Source: Bin5 sp965200685 (GTDB lineage Bacteria > Chloroflexota > Anaerolineae > Caldilineales > Caldilineaceae). From it: 64,000 bases of DNA. Below, piece after piece: positions 34,833 through 44,195 of the stretch. Every line of letters begins with the position of its first letter. Positions within the stretch are counted from its first letter, which is position 1. Where the stretch lies: positions 62,001-126,000 of the forward strand of contig OZ241379.1 of assembly GCA_965200685.1 (NCBI GenBank), read 5' to 3'. The notes beneath the pieces were generated by a model, which was not told the origin of the DNA, made no database searches, and saw only the letters and a program-made list of their open reading frames with translations. The position numbers were made by a program, and so were the translations under genes.

Positions 34833-35672
34833 TTACAAAGCACTGACCAGCCGGATATTGGTTGCGGTCAGTTCGCTTTCGTCCCGTTCCGACGGAATGA
34901 GCCGAAACTCAAAGACATGATCCCGGCTCGGAAGGAAATCCTTCACAGAACTATCCAGCATCATTGAAAAATGAAAAAATGCGCTTTCGTAGGGTGAATC
35001 AATGCTCTTGCGTTTGTCCACCAGCCATAGATGCGGGGATACTTTTGTCAGAAAGCGCATATAGCCGAAGCCTTTGTCTTCGTTGTAGTAGTAACACCAG
35101 CCACGTACCACAGAATCGGGTTGGCCCCATTCAGACCCACCACCATTCGGTGCTGGAAGGAGATTGGGGATTAGATAGCCGGACATGAACAGGTCCACTT
35201 CCTGGCGCAGATTGGCCGACACATTGTCAAAGGCCACGACCTCCACCCGGCAGCCTTTGTTCTGCAGGGCCCGCACCACCTGGACGAAATCCCCATCACC
35301 GGTAGCAATCAGGACTCTGTCGAGATTTTCGGATTGGAGCAGCGCGTCCACCGCCAGGTCCAAATCAGAATTGGCCTTAGCATAGCGGTTGCCGGACTCA
35401 TCCTCAAACCAGCGCACGCGCTTGATAATCACCTTGTACCCGAGATCCCGCAACGCGGAGTGGAAGCGGAGGGCCCCCGTGCGGTATTCAAAATCCCATT
35501 GGGCCCGTTCGGCGTCATGGGTCACATAGGTATTCAGGCGTACTGGTTCGCCCTGGTCCCGACAGGCAAATTCACGCAAAATATCATACTGCATACGAGA
35601 ACCGCCATTGCGATAGATGTTGGCAGCATCAACATAAACGCCGACCTTAGAAAACGATTGATGCATTGTCAT
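34833..35672 (-). CDS. NYN/PIN-like nuclease fused to a cold-shock-like domain
   Basis: The 279-residue protein has an N-terminal NYN (LabA/DUF88) domain with acidic residues D15, D103/D105 and D126/D128 in V-D-A-A-N, N-S-D-L-D and A-T-G-D-G-D-F, a metal-dependent RNase-type site. After a Gly-rich linker (about 176-186), residues 188-279 read like a divergent cold-shock domain: R-G-W-C-Y-Y-Y-N-E-D-K-G-F-G-Y-M, then F-F-H-F-S, and a final A-T-N-I-R-L-V. The combination suggests a single-strand RNA-binding nuclease. An AAGGAG precedes the ATG. Its own terminator follows. Confidence 0.85.
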   Translation of the reverse strand: MTMHQSFSKVGVYVDAANIYRNGGSRMQYDILREFACRDQGEPVRLNTYVTHDAERAQWDFEYRTGALRFHSALRDLGYKVIIKRVRWFEDESGNRYAKANSDLDLAVDALLQSENLDRVLIATGDGDFVQVVRALQNKGCRVEVVAFDNVSANLRQEVDLFMSGYLIPNLLPAPNGGGSEWGQPDSVVRGWCYYYNEDKGFGYMRFLTKVSPHLWLVDKRKSIDSPYESAFFHFSMMLDSSVKDFLPSRDHVFEFRLIPSERDESELTATNIRLVSAL

Positions 35673-35794
35673 AGAAGCTCCTTTGTCATAGGTAAGCAGT
35701 AAACTACGCAGGATAAAATCAATTCTGAACGTCCTAAGTATACAGCCTTTTGCCAGTCTATACGAATGATCTATAAGGGCGAGCGGATAGATTC

Positions 35795-35822
35795 TTGTAT
35801 ATCTGCTGATTTCAGGTAAAAT
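35795..35822 (+). promoter_or_regulatory. Promoter of the TRAP transporter operon
   Basis: TTGTAT at 35795-35800 and TAAAAT at 35817-35822 are 16 bases apart. Initiation near 35829 would exclude an in-frame ATG at 35823 as a start and supports the ATG at 35877, which has AGGGAGCA upstream. Confidence 0.55.
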
Positions 35823-35876
35823 ATGGTCATTCTAGCAACTCTTACCCTCGCGTCTCGCTTCAACAAGGGAGCAGCA

Positions 35877-36464
35877 ATGCGACAAGCACTCTTGACGTTT
35901 TCCCGTTTCATCGACAGTATCTCGGAATGGGTTGGAAAGCTGTCGATGATTCTTGTCATCATTACGGTCGTGGTCGGATTTTATAATGTGTTGGTGCGCT
36001 ATATCGGACAGTTCGTCGGCGCGCAATTGTCCTCAAATCTTTTCATTGAAATGCAATGGTATCTGTATTCTCTCGTCTTTTTCCTGGGCTTTGCCTATAT
36101 CTTGAAGCATGGTATCAATGTACGGGTCGATTTCATCTATGCGAATTGGCCCAAGAAACGCAAAGCTCTGCTGGACTTCTGGGGCCATCTCTTGTTGCTG
36201 ATCCCCTTTTGCATCATCGGCATTTGGGTGTCCATCAATCCGGTGCTGACCTCCTGGCGGCAGTGGGAGCTGTCCCCTGACCCCAGCGGGTTGCCCCGTG
36301 CGCCCTTAAAGACAATGATCATCGTCACCTTTGCCCTGCTGCTTGTACAGACGATCTCCGAACTGATCAAGCTGTATGTAGTGTTAAAAGGGGAGGAGAT
36401 CGAAGGCGGAGAACGCCCAGATTACGCAGGCTTTACGCCTCAAGTAAAGGACCAGCAGCACTAA
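35877..36464 (+). CDS. TRAP transporter small permease (DctQ type)
   Basis: The 195-residue protein has four hydrophobic helices. The conserved N-V-L-V-R-Y segment and the E-M-Q-W-Y-L-Y-S-L-V-F-F-L-G-F-A-Y block identify a DctQ subunit, the small membrane partner of DctM in sodium-driven TRAP uptake. It precedes the large permease by 69 bases. Substrates are usually organic acids or sugar acids; none can be chosen from sequence. Confidence 0.9.
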   Translation: MRQALLTFSRFIDSISEWVGKLSMILVIITVVVGFYNVLVRYIGQFVGAQLSSNLFIEMQWYLYSLVFFLGFAYILKHGINVRVDFIYANWPKKRKALLDFWGHLLLLIPFCIIGIWVSINPVLTSWRQWELSPDPSGLPRAPLKTMIIVTFALLLVQTISELIKLYVVLKGEEIEGGERPDYAGFTPQVKDQQH

Positions 36465-36533
36465 GCAATCACTGCAGTTTCTCGTTGCCTGCGTAACTCG
36501 AACGTACTACCCACCATCCAAAAAGGATTTCCT

Positions 36534-37874
36534 ATGGGTCTGGAATGGCTTGCCATTGTCATGTTCATTCTGTTTTTTGTTTTGATTCTCTATGGATATC
36601 CGGTTGCCTTTTCCTTCGCCGGCACCGCCCTTGTCTTTATGCTGATCGGCTGGGCTATGGGTATCTTCAATATGAACTGGCTCAAACTGCTGCCCAACCG
36701 CTGGTTCGGGACCATGTCGGATTTTACCCTTCTAGCGATTGTGTACTTCGTTTTTATGGGCGCGATCTTTGAAAAATCCGGCTTGGCCGAACGGCTGCTC
36801 ACGACCGTTGGCATTCTGCTCGGCTCCATGCGGGGCGGGCTGGCCCTGGCCGTTGTGCTGGTGGGGACTCTTCTAGCCGCCGCGACAGGTGTCGTCGCCG
36901 CAACAGTCATTGTCATGGGGCTGCTGTCTCTGCCGATTATGGTACGATACGGCTATAATCATCAACTGGCAAGCGGTATTATTACCGCATCCGGCACAAT
37001 GGCCCAACTGTTGCCGCCCAGTCTGGTGCTGGTCGTGTTAAGTGATCAGATCGGCGTGGGGGTAGGTGATCTTTTTCTGGGCGCATTAATCCCCGGCCTA
37101 ATCCTCGCCGGCCTCTACGCTCTGTATGTCCTATTCATCGCCCTCGTTCGTCCCCAAGATGCACCCGCCTTGCCGCCCGAGGCCCGCACTGTCCACGGTG
37201 TAGCGTTATTGCGCCAGACGCTGGTCGCTGTCGTGCCACCGGTCCTGCTGATCTTGGCTGTCCTTGGCAGTATCTTCCAGGGATTCGCCACCCCTACAGA
37301 GGCTGGCGCAGTCGGAGCCATCGGTGCCTGCATCCTCACCGCGCTGAACCGCAGCCTGAACTGGAAGCTCATTCTGAATGCGGCCCGTTCCACGGCCAAT
37401 ATTACCGCGCTGGTGATTATGATCCTCTTCTGTTCAACTTTCTTCGGGCTGGTCTTCGACCGGTTGGGCGGCCAGAGTTACGTACAGAATCTGCTAACCA
37501 CTCTGCCAGGCGGATTCTGGGGATTTGTGATCGTTGCCAACATCGCTATCTTCCTCTTAGGCATCAATCTAGAGTTCATTGAGATCAGCTTCATCGCCAT
37601 GCCTCTGTTTGTGCCCGCGGCCCGGGCATTAGGGTTCACCGATGCACAGATGGTCTGGTTTGGGGTGATGATGGCGATCAATTTGAATATGGCCTTCATC
37701 TCACCACCGGTCGGGTTCTCCCTATTTTATCTCCAAAGCGTCGCCCCTCCAGAAGTGAAGACCGCGGATATTCACAAAGGCGCGCTGCCATTTATGGTGC
37801 TGCAGGGCATTGCCCTCATCATTGTGATTCTCTTCCCCCAGACGGTCACCTGGCTGATCGAAGTGGCGTCATAG
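36534..37874 (+). CDS. TRAP transporter large permease (DctM type)
   Basis: The 446-residue protein has about twelve transmembrane helices with conserved G-A-I-F-E-K-S-G-L-A-E-R-L, A-T-G-V-V-A-A-T and P-P-S-L-V-L-V-V-L-S-D segments, and late N-L-x-M-A-F-I-S-P-P-V-G-F. These match DctM, the ion-coupled transport channel. Together with the DctQ and DctP genes it forms a complete TRAP system. Confidence 0.94.
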   Translation: MGLEWLAIVMFILFFVLILYGYPVAFSFAGTALVFMLIGWAMGIFNMNWLKLLPNRWFGTMSDFTLLAIVYFVFMGAIFEKSGLAERLLTTVGILLGSMRGGLALAVVLVGTLLAAATGVVAATVIVMGLLSLPIMVRYGYNHQLASGIITASGTMAQLLPPSLVLVVLSDQIGVGVGDLFLGALIPGLILAGLYALYVLFIALVRPQDAPALPPEARTVHGVALLRQTLVAVVPPVLLILAVLGSIFQGFATPTEAGAVGAIGACILTALNRSLNWKLILNAARSTANITALVIMILFCSTFFGLVFDRLGGQSYVQNLLTTLPGGFWGFVIVANIAIFLLGINLEFIEISFIAMPLFVPAARALGFTDAQMVWFGVMMAINLNMAFISPPVGFSLFYLQSVAPPEVKTADIHKGALPFMVLQGIALIIVILFPQTVTWLIEVAS

Positions 37875-37920
37875 GGCCAATAGGCAACCTCTCACCCGAC
37901 CCTGGACGCCCCCTGAAAGG

Positions 37921-39051
37921 CTAACGGCTGGTGCCTATGTATTGCAGATACCCACGCTCGGCCAAACCATGCCAAGCCTGAATCGACTCCCGGAACGTGG
38001 ACCATCCCTGGAAGATCGAGTTGAACTCACTATCAGTGGCGGCGAATTCATCAAATAGCTCGAACGAGGACTCCTCGGCCGCCTGCAACACATCCTCCGG
38101 GAACGGTAGCAATGTGATATCCGCGTCGTTGACCAACCTGCTCAGAGCTGGCGGGTTCTTGACATCGTAGCGGGCCATCATGGTCATATTGGCCTCATAG
38201 GCGGCTGTCTTGAGCACTTCCTGATACTGCTCGGGCAATTTGTTCCACTCGTCCAAATTGATCTGGATCTCTAGGGAGGCGGCAGGCTCCCACCAGCCGG
38301 GGTAGTAGTAGAAACTAGCAGCCTTGTGGAAGCTCAATTTCTCGTCATCATAGGGGCCGACCCACTCCGCGGCGTCAATGGCCCCTGTCTGTAAGGCCTG
38401 GAATACCTCGCCCCCAGGCAACACCTGCACGGTTACACCCAGCCGGTCCATCACCTGGCCGCCTAGGCCGGGGATCCGCATTTTCAGCCCTTCCATATCG
38501 GCAACAGAGGTGATCTCTTTGTTGAACCAACCGCCCATCTGCACGCCGGTGTTGCCGGCCGGGAACTGAATGGTATTGAACTTTTCGGCGTACACTTCCT
38601 GCAGCATCGCCAGACCGCCGGCCTCATACAGCCAGGCATTCTGCTGGCGAGATGTCAAGCCAAAGGGCAGGGCTGTGCCAAAGGCGGTAATCGAGCTTTT
38701 GCCTATGTAGTAGTAAGAAGCTGTATGGCCGATGGGCACAGCACCCTGTTCAACGACGTTCAGCACTTCTAGGCCGGGGGCCAATTCGCCGGCCGCCCGG
38801 GGTTGAATGGTAAACTTTCCAGCGGTCATGGCTGCGACCCGCGCGGCAACGACCTGTGCGCCGCCAAAAATCGTGTCCAGCAAGGGCGGCCAACTGGTGG
38901 CCATCTGCCATTCAATCGTCGGTAGACTTGAATCTTCCGCAACCGCGCTCTGCATCTGATCTGCAGGCAATACACCGGCCTGCTGGCAGCCGGCCATACC
39001 CACTGCTGCCGCACCAACCGCGGCCAATCCCAGAAATCCTCTTCGATCCAT
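37921..39051 (-). CDS. TRAP transporter solute-binding lipoprotein (DctP type)
   Basis: The 376-residue protein has an M-D-R-R-G-F-L-G Tat-like signal and a lipobox M-A-G-C. Downstream are the T-S-W-P-P..D-T-I-F-G-G-A region, the G-L-K-M-R-I-P-G-L-G-G block with the key substrate Arg, and A-A-E-W-V-G-P-Y-D-D. These match DctP proteins that bind alpha-keto or other acids as calcium-chelate or salt-bridge complexes. It is convergent with dctM, an unusual arrangement, so it needs a separate promoter. Confidence 0.92.
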   Translation of the reverse strand: MDRRGFLGLAAVGAAAVGMAGCQQAGVLPADQMQSAVAEDSSLPTIEWQMATSWPPLLDTIFGGAQVVAARVAAMTAGKFTIQPRAAGELAPGLEVLNVVEQGAVPIGHTASYYYIGKSSITAFGTALPFGLTSRQQNAWLYEAGGLAMLQEVYAEKFNTIQFPAGNTGVQMGGWFNKEITSVADMEGLKMRIPGLGGQVMDRLGVTVQVLPGGEVFQALQTGAIDAAEWVGPYDDEKLSFHKAASFYYYPGWWEPAASLEIQINLDEWNKLPEQYQEVLKTAAYEANMTMMARYDVKNPPALSRLVNDADITLLPFPEDVLQAAEESSFELFDEFAATDSEFNSIFQGWSTFRESIQAWHGLAERGYLQYIGTSR

Positions 39052-39131
39052 TGCTGTTGTCTCCTGTTTCTTTGATGTGTCTTACCCATAAAGCAAGGCC
39101 AGAATAGCACAAGATTGCATGATGGGCAATG

Positions 39132-39953
39132 CTACTGTTTATGCCCTAGGCCCCACTCCTGGCCATCCAAATGCGCGCCGAGGGACATATACGCGGTTGT
39201 GCCGCCATCCACGTAAATCGTCTGCCCGCTGACAAAGTCGGCAGCGTCAGAGGCGAGAAAGGCCGCCACCCGCGCGATGTCCGCTGGCTCGCCCAAACGC
39301 CCCCAAGGCACCGTGGCCATGTAACTCTCCCGGTTGTAGTCGGGGTTGTTCTCATAATAACGAGGCACTTCGACCAAGCCCGGCGCGATGGCATTGACCC
39401 GTACTTTGTGTGGAGAGAGTTCAATCGACAGATGACGGGTCAGCGCGGCCACGGCCCCTTTGGTAGCCGCGTAGACAGAAAAGTGCGGTACGCCGGCGTG
39501 GGTATGTACGGACGCCAGATTAATGACCGACCCGCCGCCAGCCTCCTGCATGTAACGCAGTACCTGTTGGGTACAGAAGATCTGGCTGCGTACATTAATG
39601 GCGAACAGCTTGTCAAAATGTGCGGGTGTCACAGCGGCCAAGGGGGCCATTTCCGTCAGGCCAGCGTTGTTTACCAGCACGTCCAGCCCACCGAGACACG
39701 CAGCCGCTGCATCCACCACTTGGATACAGACATGCGCCGACTCCGTGAAATCCCCTCGTATGGCCGCAGCCGTCCCACCGGCTTCCTGAATCTGTGCCAC
39801 CACTGCGGCCGCGCCCTCGTCACCATACGGATAGTGACAGACGACCAGCGCGCCCTGGCGGGCCAACTCCAGCGCAATTCCCTGGCCGATCCCACCTCGG
39901 TCTACACCGGTGACCAACGCCCGTTTGCCCGTAAGCATATATCTATTGCTCAT
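39132..39953 (-). CDS. SDR-family oxidoreductase (classical)
   Basis: The 273-residue protein has T-G-V-D-R-G-G-I-G-Q-G for the cofactor, N-N-A-G, and the catalytic Ser/Tyr/Lys set with Y-A-A-T-K. The dinucleotide loop is longer than in the standard T-G-x-x-x-G-I-G form because a V-D-R-G-G stretch sits before I-G. Located among a TRAP transporter and a TIM-barrel isomerase, it probably acts on a sugar or sugar acid. The substrate is unknown. Confidence 0.87.
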   Translation of the reverse strand: MSNRYMLTGKRALVTGVDRGGIGQGIALELARQGALVVCHYPYGDEGAAAVVAQIQEAGGTAAAIRGDFTESAHVCIQVVDAAAACLGGLDVLVNNAGLTEMAPLAAVTPAHFDKLFAINVRSQIFCTQQVLRYMQEAGGGSVINLASVHTHAGVPHFSVYAATKGAVAALTRHLSIELSPHKVRVNAIAPGLVEVPRYYENNPDYNRESYMATVPWGRLGEPADIARVAAFLASDAADFVSGQTIYVDGGTTAYMSLGAHLDGQEWGLGHKQ

Positions 39954-39998
39954 TGCACGTCTCTAGGATCTACAACCGAAGAGGAGAAGCCGCATGCT

Positions 39999-40775
39999 CT
40001 ATCGCTCCGTCAAATATGCCAGACTGTGCTCGATCCGCGCTACCGGGTCATCGCCACCCCGAAATTCAAAAATATAATAGATGCGCTGGGGCAATTGAGC
40101 CAACGCCTGAAGAATGTCTGGCAGTGGCAATATACCTGCACCAAGTACTGTCGGCGGGTCAGCCGGATTGGCGGTTTTGTCCTTCACATGGGAGGCGATG
40201 ATCTTGTCGGCCAGACTGTCGATTGCGGCAACCACATCTTGCCCATGATTCGGGTAGTTGCCTATGTCCAAATTCGTGCAAAGAGCCGGCGACTCGAGCC
40301 GGGTCAGCACGTTCTGTATCTCCGCTAGAGTGCCGCCGGGGGTACGTGCGTAATTCTCCAGGGCGATGATGATGCCCCTCGCTGCTGCATAGTCCACGAT
40401 CTCCTTGGCTACCATCCAGGCCGGGTCGTCGTCGACTTCGGGAACTAGGCCAGGGAAGAAGCGCACCAGCTCTGCCCCCAGTGCTGCGGCTGTTTCGATG
40501 TCTTGGCATAACTGTTGCTGGCCCTGCGCGGAGCGGTCGAAAAGCGTTGTATGTGTGGCATAAGTCACCAGCAGCTTGGCGTCAGCCATGTAACGGGCCA
40601 CTGCCTCTCGTTCCCTATCAAGTTCTGGCCACGTCTCCCGCCGCAATTCAACGCCATCAGCACCCACCTGGCGAGCAATGTCGATAACTTCCCAAACTGT
40701 ACGCTCGCCCCGTTTCAAGGCATCCTCAAACTGCATTACAGAGATCAAAATCGGTCGCTTGCTCGTCAAAACCAT
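39999..40775 (-). CDS. Sugar phosphate isomerase/epimerase family (TIM barrel)
   Basis: The 258-residue protein fits the AP-endonuclease-2-like barrel: Q-V-G-A-D-G-V-E-L-R-R-E early, A-L-E-N-Y with the metal Glu, D-I-G-N-Y and H-V-K-D-K with metal Asp and His, and a late E-F-R-G-G-D-D. These ligands suggest a divalent metal site that interconverts keto-sugars or inositol derivatives. The gene follows the ferredoxin gene after a terminator and precedes the SDR gene by about 45 bases. Confidence 0.85.
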   Translation of the reverse strand: MVLTSKRPILISVMQFEDALKRGERTVWEVIDIARQVGADGVELRRETWPELDREREAVARYMADAKLLVTYATHTTLFDRSAQGQQQLCQDIETAAALGAELVRFFPGLVPEVDDDPAWMVAKEIVDYAAARGIIIALENYARTPGGTLAEIQNVLTRLESPALCTNLDIGNYPNHGQDVVAAIDSLADKIIASHVKDKTANPADPPTVLGAGILPLPDILQALAQLPQRIYYIFEFRGGDDPVARIEHSLAYLTER

Positions 40776-40784
40776 CTCTCAATC

Positions 40785-40823
40785 AAAAAGTGGCGGAACC
40801 GAAAACAGGTTTCGCCACTTTTT
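40785..40823 (-). terminator. Terminator between the ferredoxin and isomerase genes
   Basis: A long stem pairs AAAAAGTGGCG with CGCCACTTTTT, extended by imperfect AACC/GGTT pairing, around a loop near 40799-40806. The flanking A and T runs make it usable in both directions. It stands 9 bases after the ferredoxin stop on minus. Confidence 0.78.
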
Positions 40824-40831
40824 GCCCGCTC

Positions 40832-41191
40832 TTATTCTTTTGTCGTCCACACCGGTTCCGGCTGAATCGTCAACTCCAGCGGGGGCCCGGCATCCGGGCG
40901 ACCACTGCCCTCCAAGCGACTGATGGCCCGCACGGTCATGTCCTGCTCTACGACACACTGGCAGGACAGACGCACACCAGATAGGCCCTTCTCTGCCAGC
41001 TTTTCTTTTTCAGCGACGGTCATCTTCTCCGGCTCGCCATCCACAAATTCGATGCGGCATGTGGTGCATTTACAGTTACCACCACAGGCATGCAACTGAT
41101 CGACCCCTACATCCTCGACCAATGCCAGGACCAGTCGTTTGCCTTCCGGTACATCAAAGGTGCCAAACCCTTCTACTGTTAGCTTGGACAT
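40832..41191 (-). CDS. 2Fe-2S ferredoxin
   Basis: Started at the ATG at 41191, with GAGGAG upstream, the protein has 119 residues. Cluster ligands follow the C-X5-C-X2-C pattern in A-C-G-G-N-C-K-C-T-T-C, with the fourth Cys in R-L-S-C-Q-C. This spacing is the adrenodoxin/Isc type and not the plant type. It probably carries electrons for an oxygenase or reductase elsewhere; no partner is adjacent. Confidence 0.92.
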   Translation of the reverse strand: MSKLTVEGFGTFDVPEGKRLVLALVEDVGVDQLHACGGNCKCTTCRIEFVDGEPEKMTVAEKEKLAEKGLSGVRLSCQCVVEQDMTVRAISRLEGSGRPDAGPPLELTIQPEPVWTTKE

Positions 41192-41290
41192 AGAATCCAA
41201 CTCCTCTAGGTGTGTATGCAATGATTGATAGCCTATTCGCGGACAGCCACGTGCTCTCCGGTTTGATAGGCAGATGATTTGTGTATTCTC

Positions 41291-42733
41291 TCATATTTTA
41301 TGGATGAACACGAACAGCAGGTCGTTGACGTTCGTTTGTGTTGGGCCCGTCAGAAGTAGGTCATTGGTACGCTGCAGGAAAGGGTAGGCATCATGCCGGC
41401 GCAGATTGTCGGCCGCGAATAGCCCGGCAGCCTCGCCTCTGGCAACGGTTCCACTATCGGCCATACCGCCAGCACTGTCCGTCGGGCCATCGGTACCATC
41501 TGTGGCCAAGGAGACCACCAGCAGCCCCGGCAGATGGCGTAGGGCCAACGCGGCGGCTAGGGCTATCTCCTGATTACGCCCACCTTTGCCGGGATTCCTT
41601 CCTAAGCTGACAGTCGTCTCACCGCCCAGAATCAGGCAGGCGGGCGCGGAAATCGGCTGTCCACTCGTCTGTACCTCCCGACCCAGCCCGACGAGTACTT
41701 TTGCTACTTCAGCAGCCTCCCCCTCAACAAAGGTAGAGAGCAACAGAGCATTGAAGCCCAGCTCGGCTGCCTTAGCCAAGGCCGCATTCGCGGCGGTCCG
41801 GTTGTCCGCAATGACGAGGGTCTGACTATTGGCGAAGACCGGGTCGGCTGGTTTGGGGGTGTCGGGAATGTCACCAGCCAGCCCCGCCTCTAGGCGGGTC
41901 AACACTGCTTTAGGCAAACTGTCGGTCAGCGCATACTTTTCCACAATCGCCCAGGCATCGGCCCATGTACTCATATCAGGGACAGTCGGGCCGCTGGCGA
42001 TGACATCCAAGGGGCTGCCGATGACATCGCTGAGGGCTAGGGTTAGAAGCGTAGCCGGCGCAACTGCCCGGGCCAATTGGCCACCTTTTACCGCGCTCAT
42101 ATGTTTACGCAGACAGTTTACTTCGTTAATGGTTGCACCACAGGCCAGCATCACATCGGTCATCCCCTGGAGATCGGCCAATGTGAGCTTCTCTCCAGTG
42201 CCTGCCGCTGGTTCTGCCGGCGCGACCAGCAGGGCAGAGCCGCCGCCGGAGAGAAGAGCAATCAGCAGGTCGTCTTCGTCCGCCTGTTCCGCCAGCGCAA
42301 GGATATCCCTACCAGCCAGGACACCTGCCTCATCGGGCATAGGATGCCCAGCTTCCACCACCCGCCGCCCTGCTTGAGCCGTTGCCAAGTCTTGTGACTG
42401 CTCCAGCGGGCCACCGTGACCGTATTTCGTCACCACCAGGCCCTCGCTGATGTGGTCGCCTAGCACAACTTCCACGGCCCGTACCATGGGCAGCGCGGCC
42501 TTACCCGCGCCGATGACGAAAACCCGGCGATAGCGGCGCAGGTCATAGTTCAACTCTTTCTCTGTTGCGTCGTGGAAACGGGCAGCGATGGTCACTGTAT
42601 GGCCGCTGCGCCGCAGAACCTTCTGCACAGCCGCAAAGGGATCGACCGCATCCAGCGCGGCGTCCAACACCGCTAGAATACGCCGACGTTGCGCTGGATT
42701 CGGTTGTAACACAGCTTCATCAAAACGCCTCAT
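41291..42733 (-). CDS. Glycerate 2-kinase (MOFRL/GckA-type)
   Basis: The 480-residue protein has the N-terminal nucleotide domain with G-A-G-K-A and L-L-S-G-G-G-S-A-L, and the C-terminal MOFRL domain with G-G-E-T-T-V-S-L..G-K-G-G-R-N-Q-E and D-G-T-D-G-P-T-D-S-A-G. These are standard for glycerate 2-kinases, sometimes annotated as hydroxypyruvate reductase. It makes 2-phosphoglycerate from D-glycerate and fits the sugar-acid theme of the neighbourhood. Confidence 0.92.
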   Translation of the reverse strand: MRRFDEAVLQPNPAQRRRILAVLDAALDAVDPFAAVQKVLRRSGHTVTIAARFHDATEKELNYDLRRYRRVFVIGAGKAALPMVRAVEVVLGDHISEGLVVTKYGHGGPLEQSQDLATAQAGRRVVEAGHPMPDEAGVLAGRDILALAEQADEDDLLIALLSGGGSALLVAPAEPAAGTGEKLTLADLQGMTDVMLACGATINEVNCLRKHMSAVKGGQLARAVAPATLLTLALSDVIGSPLDVIASGPTVPDMSTWADAWAIVEKYALTDSLPKAVLTRLEAGLAGDIPDTPKPADPVFANSQTLVIADNRTAANAALAKAAELGFNALLLSTFVEGEAAEVAKVLVGLGREVQTSGQPISAPACLILGGETTVSLGRNPGKGGRNQEIALAAALALRHLPGLLVVSLATDGTDGPTDSAGGMADSGTVARGEAAGLFAADNLRRHDAYPFLQRTNDLLLTGPTQTNVNDLLFVFIHKI

Positions 42734-42785
42734 CCTTCTTTATTCCTATCCGGCACAAAGCGGTTCAACCTTTGCCGCCGGGCCA

Positions 42786-44084
42786 TCAGTTCTGCTCCAG
42801 TACTTGACGTATGCCACCCAAAAACGGAATGGCCCCATAGCGTCCTTGGATATAATCCTTTTCATAGGTAGCGTCGTTGCGTACCTTAACTTCAACGAGT
42901 GAGTAGAGATGCGATCCTCCTTGGTGATCCTTCTCTACAAACCAGATCTGGTCCCGGCGTAGCAGTCGATTATCCAGCAGATTGGTGTCTTGCGTGGCAA
43001 AGACCAATTGGGCATGCTTGGGATTTGTCTCTGGATCATTGAAGAGCTTGACGATCTCTTGGGTCAGCAAAGGATGCAAGCGGGCGTCCAACTCGTCAAT
43101 GATGAGTACATCCCCTTCTTTAAGAATCTCTATAACGGGGCCAGCCATGGCAAAAATCTTTTTCGTTCCTTCCGATTCATGCACATCTAAATCAAACACT
43201 TCCTGTGTAATCGGCTGCCCTACCTCTCCCACTTTGCGGTGAATCGTTCGCACTGCGCTCTGTTCTTCTTTATTGAGAAGATTTAAGAAAGGCTCCAAAG
43301 CAGTACGCAACTCTTCCGGTGCATCATCTGGCAAGGTTTCTGGGCTATGAGCGACTTTCTCTATCCGAATGTCCTCAATCCCTAAATCCAACTGCTTGAT
43401 AAGAGCAACGATGTCCTTGGCGAATTCTTGGTTGCTGAGTTGCATCTCCGTGAAAACTCGCATACCCATGTCACTCAACCCGGTTGTCATGCCAAGAGAC
43501 CGGAACCAGCCCAGGACCTTTTGTGCAATTTTTCCATCAAACTGGGCCACAACAGAGAGGAAAAGTGCATTCGGTCGGGTTCTCTGGAACAGGTCCCCGC
43601 CTTCGGCCTTGAATCTTTCACCCAGCTCAATTGAATCCCCGTCGCGCTCAAATAGCTTCGCTTCTCGGCTAGTGGGCACAACATAAAGCCATTCAGCCTC
43701 CACCCGTTCTGTTGTCACCTCAAAACCGTACCGATAGCGTCGTCCGTCGGCAATGAAGACGATCTCGAACAATGAGGGGGCAGAACTGGTTCGTACATCA
43801 AGCCGAAACGGTTCAACATCAATGCCGCCTGTCCTATCTGTGCTCTGCTGAGAGTTCATCACGAACTTTTGCATAAAATTGATGCCAGCGATGAGATTGC
43901 TCTTGCCGCTGGCATTGGCACCGTAGATCGCCGCACTGGTCAGCAGCTTGATTCCGCCAAGAGCAGGAAACACATTCTGAGCGTTTAACTCGGCATGTCT
44001 CGCCTTGCGCGAACTCGCTACCATGCTAAAGGTAACTTCATCCCGAAATGAACGATAGTTGGCAATACGAAATTCAATCAGCAT
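42786..44084 (-). CDS. AAA-family ATPase of the RloA/AbiL (AAA_15) type, orphan
   Basis: With the ATG at 44084 the protein has 432 residues. It starts M-L-I-E-F-R-I-A-N-Y-R-S-F, the usual opening of SMC-like defence ATPases. Walker A is G-A-N-A-S-G-K-S at 55-62, an S-E-G-T-K-K signature precedes L-I-I-D-E-L-D-A-R-L-H-P (about 328-340, Walker B). Members pair with RloB/AbiLii-type nucleases in anti-phage systems. No such partner lies next to it; the neighbours are glycerate kinase and an NHL protein. It may act alone or be a leftover. Confidence 0.85.
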   Translation of the reverse strand: MLIEFRIANYRSFRDEVTFSMVASSRKARHAELNAQNVFPALGGIKLLTSAAIYGANASGKSNLIAGINFMQKFVMNSQQSTDRTGGIDVEPFRLDVRTSSAPSLFEIVFIADGRRYRYGFEVTTERVEAEWLYVVPTSREAKLFERDGDSIELGERFKAEGGDLFQRTRPNALFLSVVAQFDGKIAQKVLGWFRSLGMTTGLSDMGMRVFTEMQLSNQEFAKDIVALIKQLDLGIEDIRIEKVAHSPETLPDDAPEELRTALEPFLNLLNKEEQSAVRTIHRKVGEVGQPITQEVFDLDVHESEGTKKIFAMAGPVIEILKEGDVLIIDELDARLHPLLTQEIVKLFNDPETNPKHAQLVFATQDTNLLDNRLLRRDQIWFVEKDHQGGSHLYSLVEVKVRNDATYEKDYIQGRYGAIPFLGGIRQVLEQN

Positions 44085-44195
44085 ATGCTTATTTTCGCAG
44101 GATAAATTGATAAATTTGTGAAAAAATCTCACATTTTCCTATTCTACCACCACATTTACCAATTTGAAAAATGTCAATACTTATGGTTGTAACTC

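Noticed and set aside
39171..40328. A 385-codon open frame on plus across the SDR and isomerase genes
   Set aside because: It is antisense to two genes with clear catalytic motifs, lacks a ribosome site and reads as low-complexity basic sequence.
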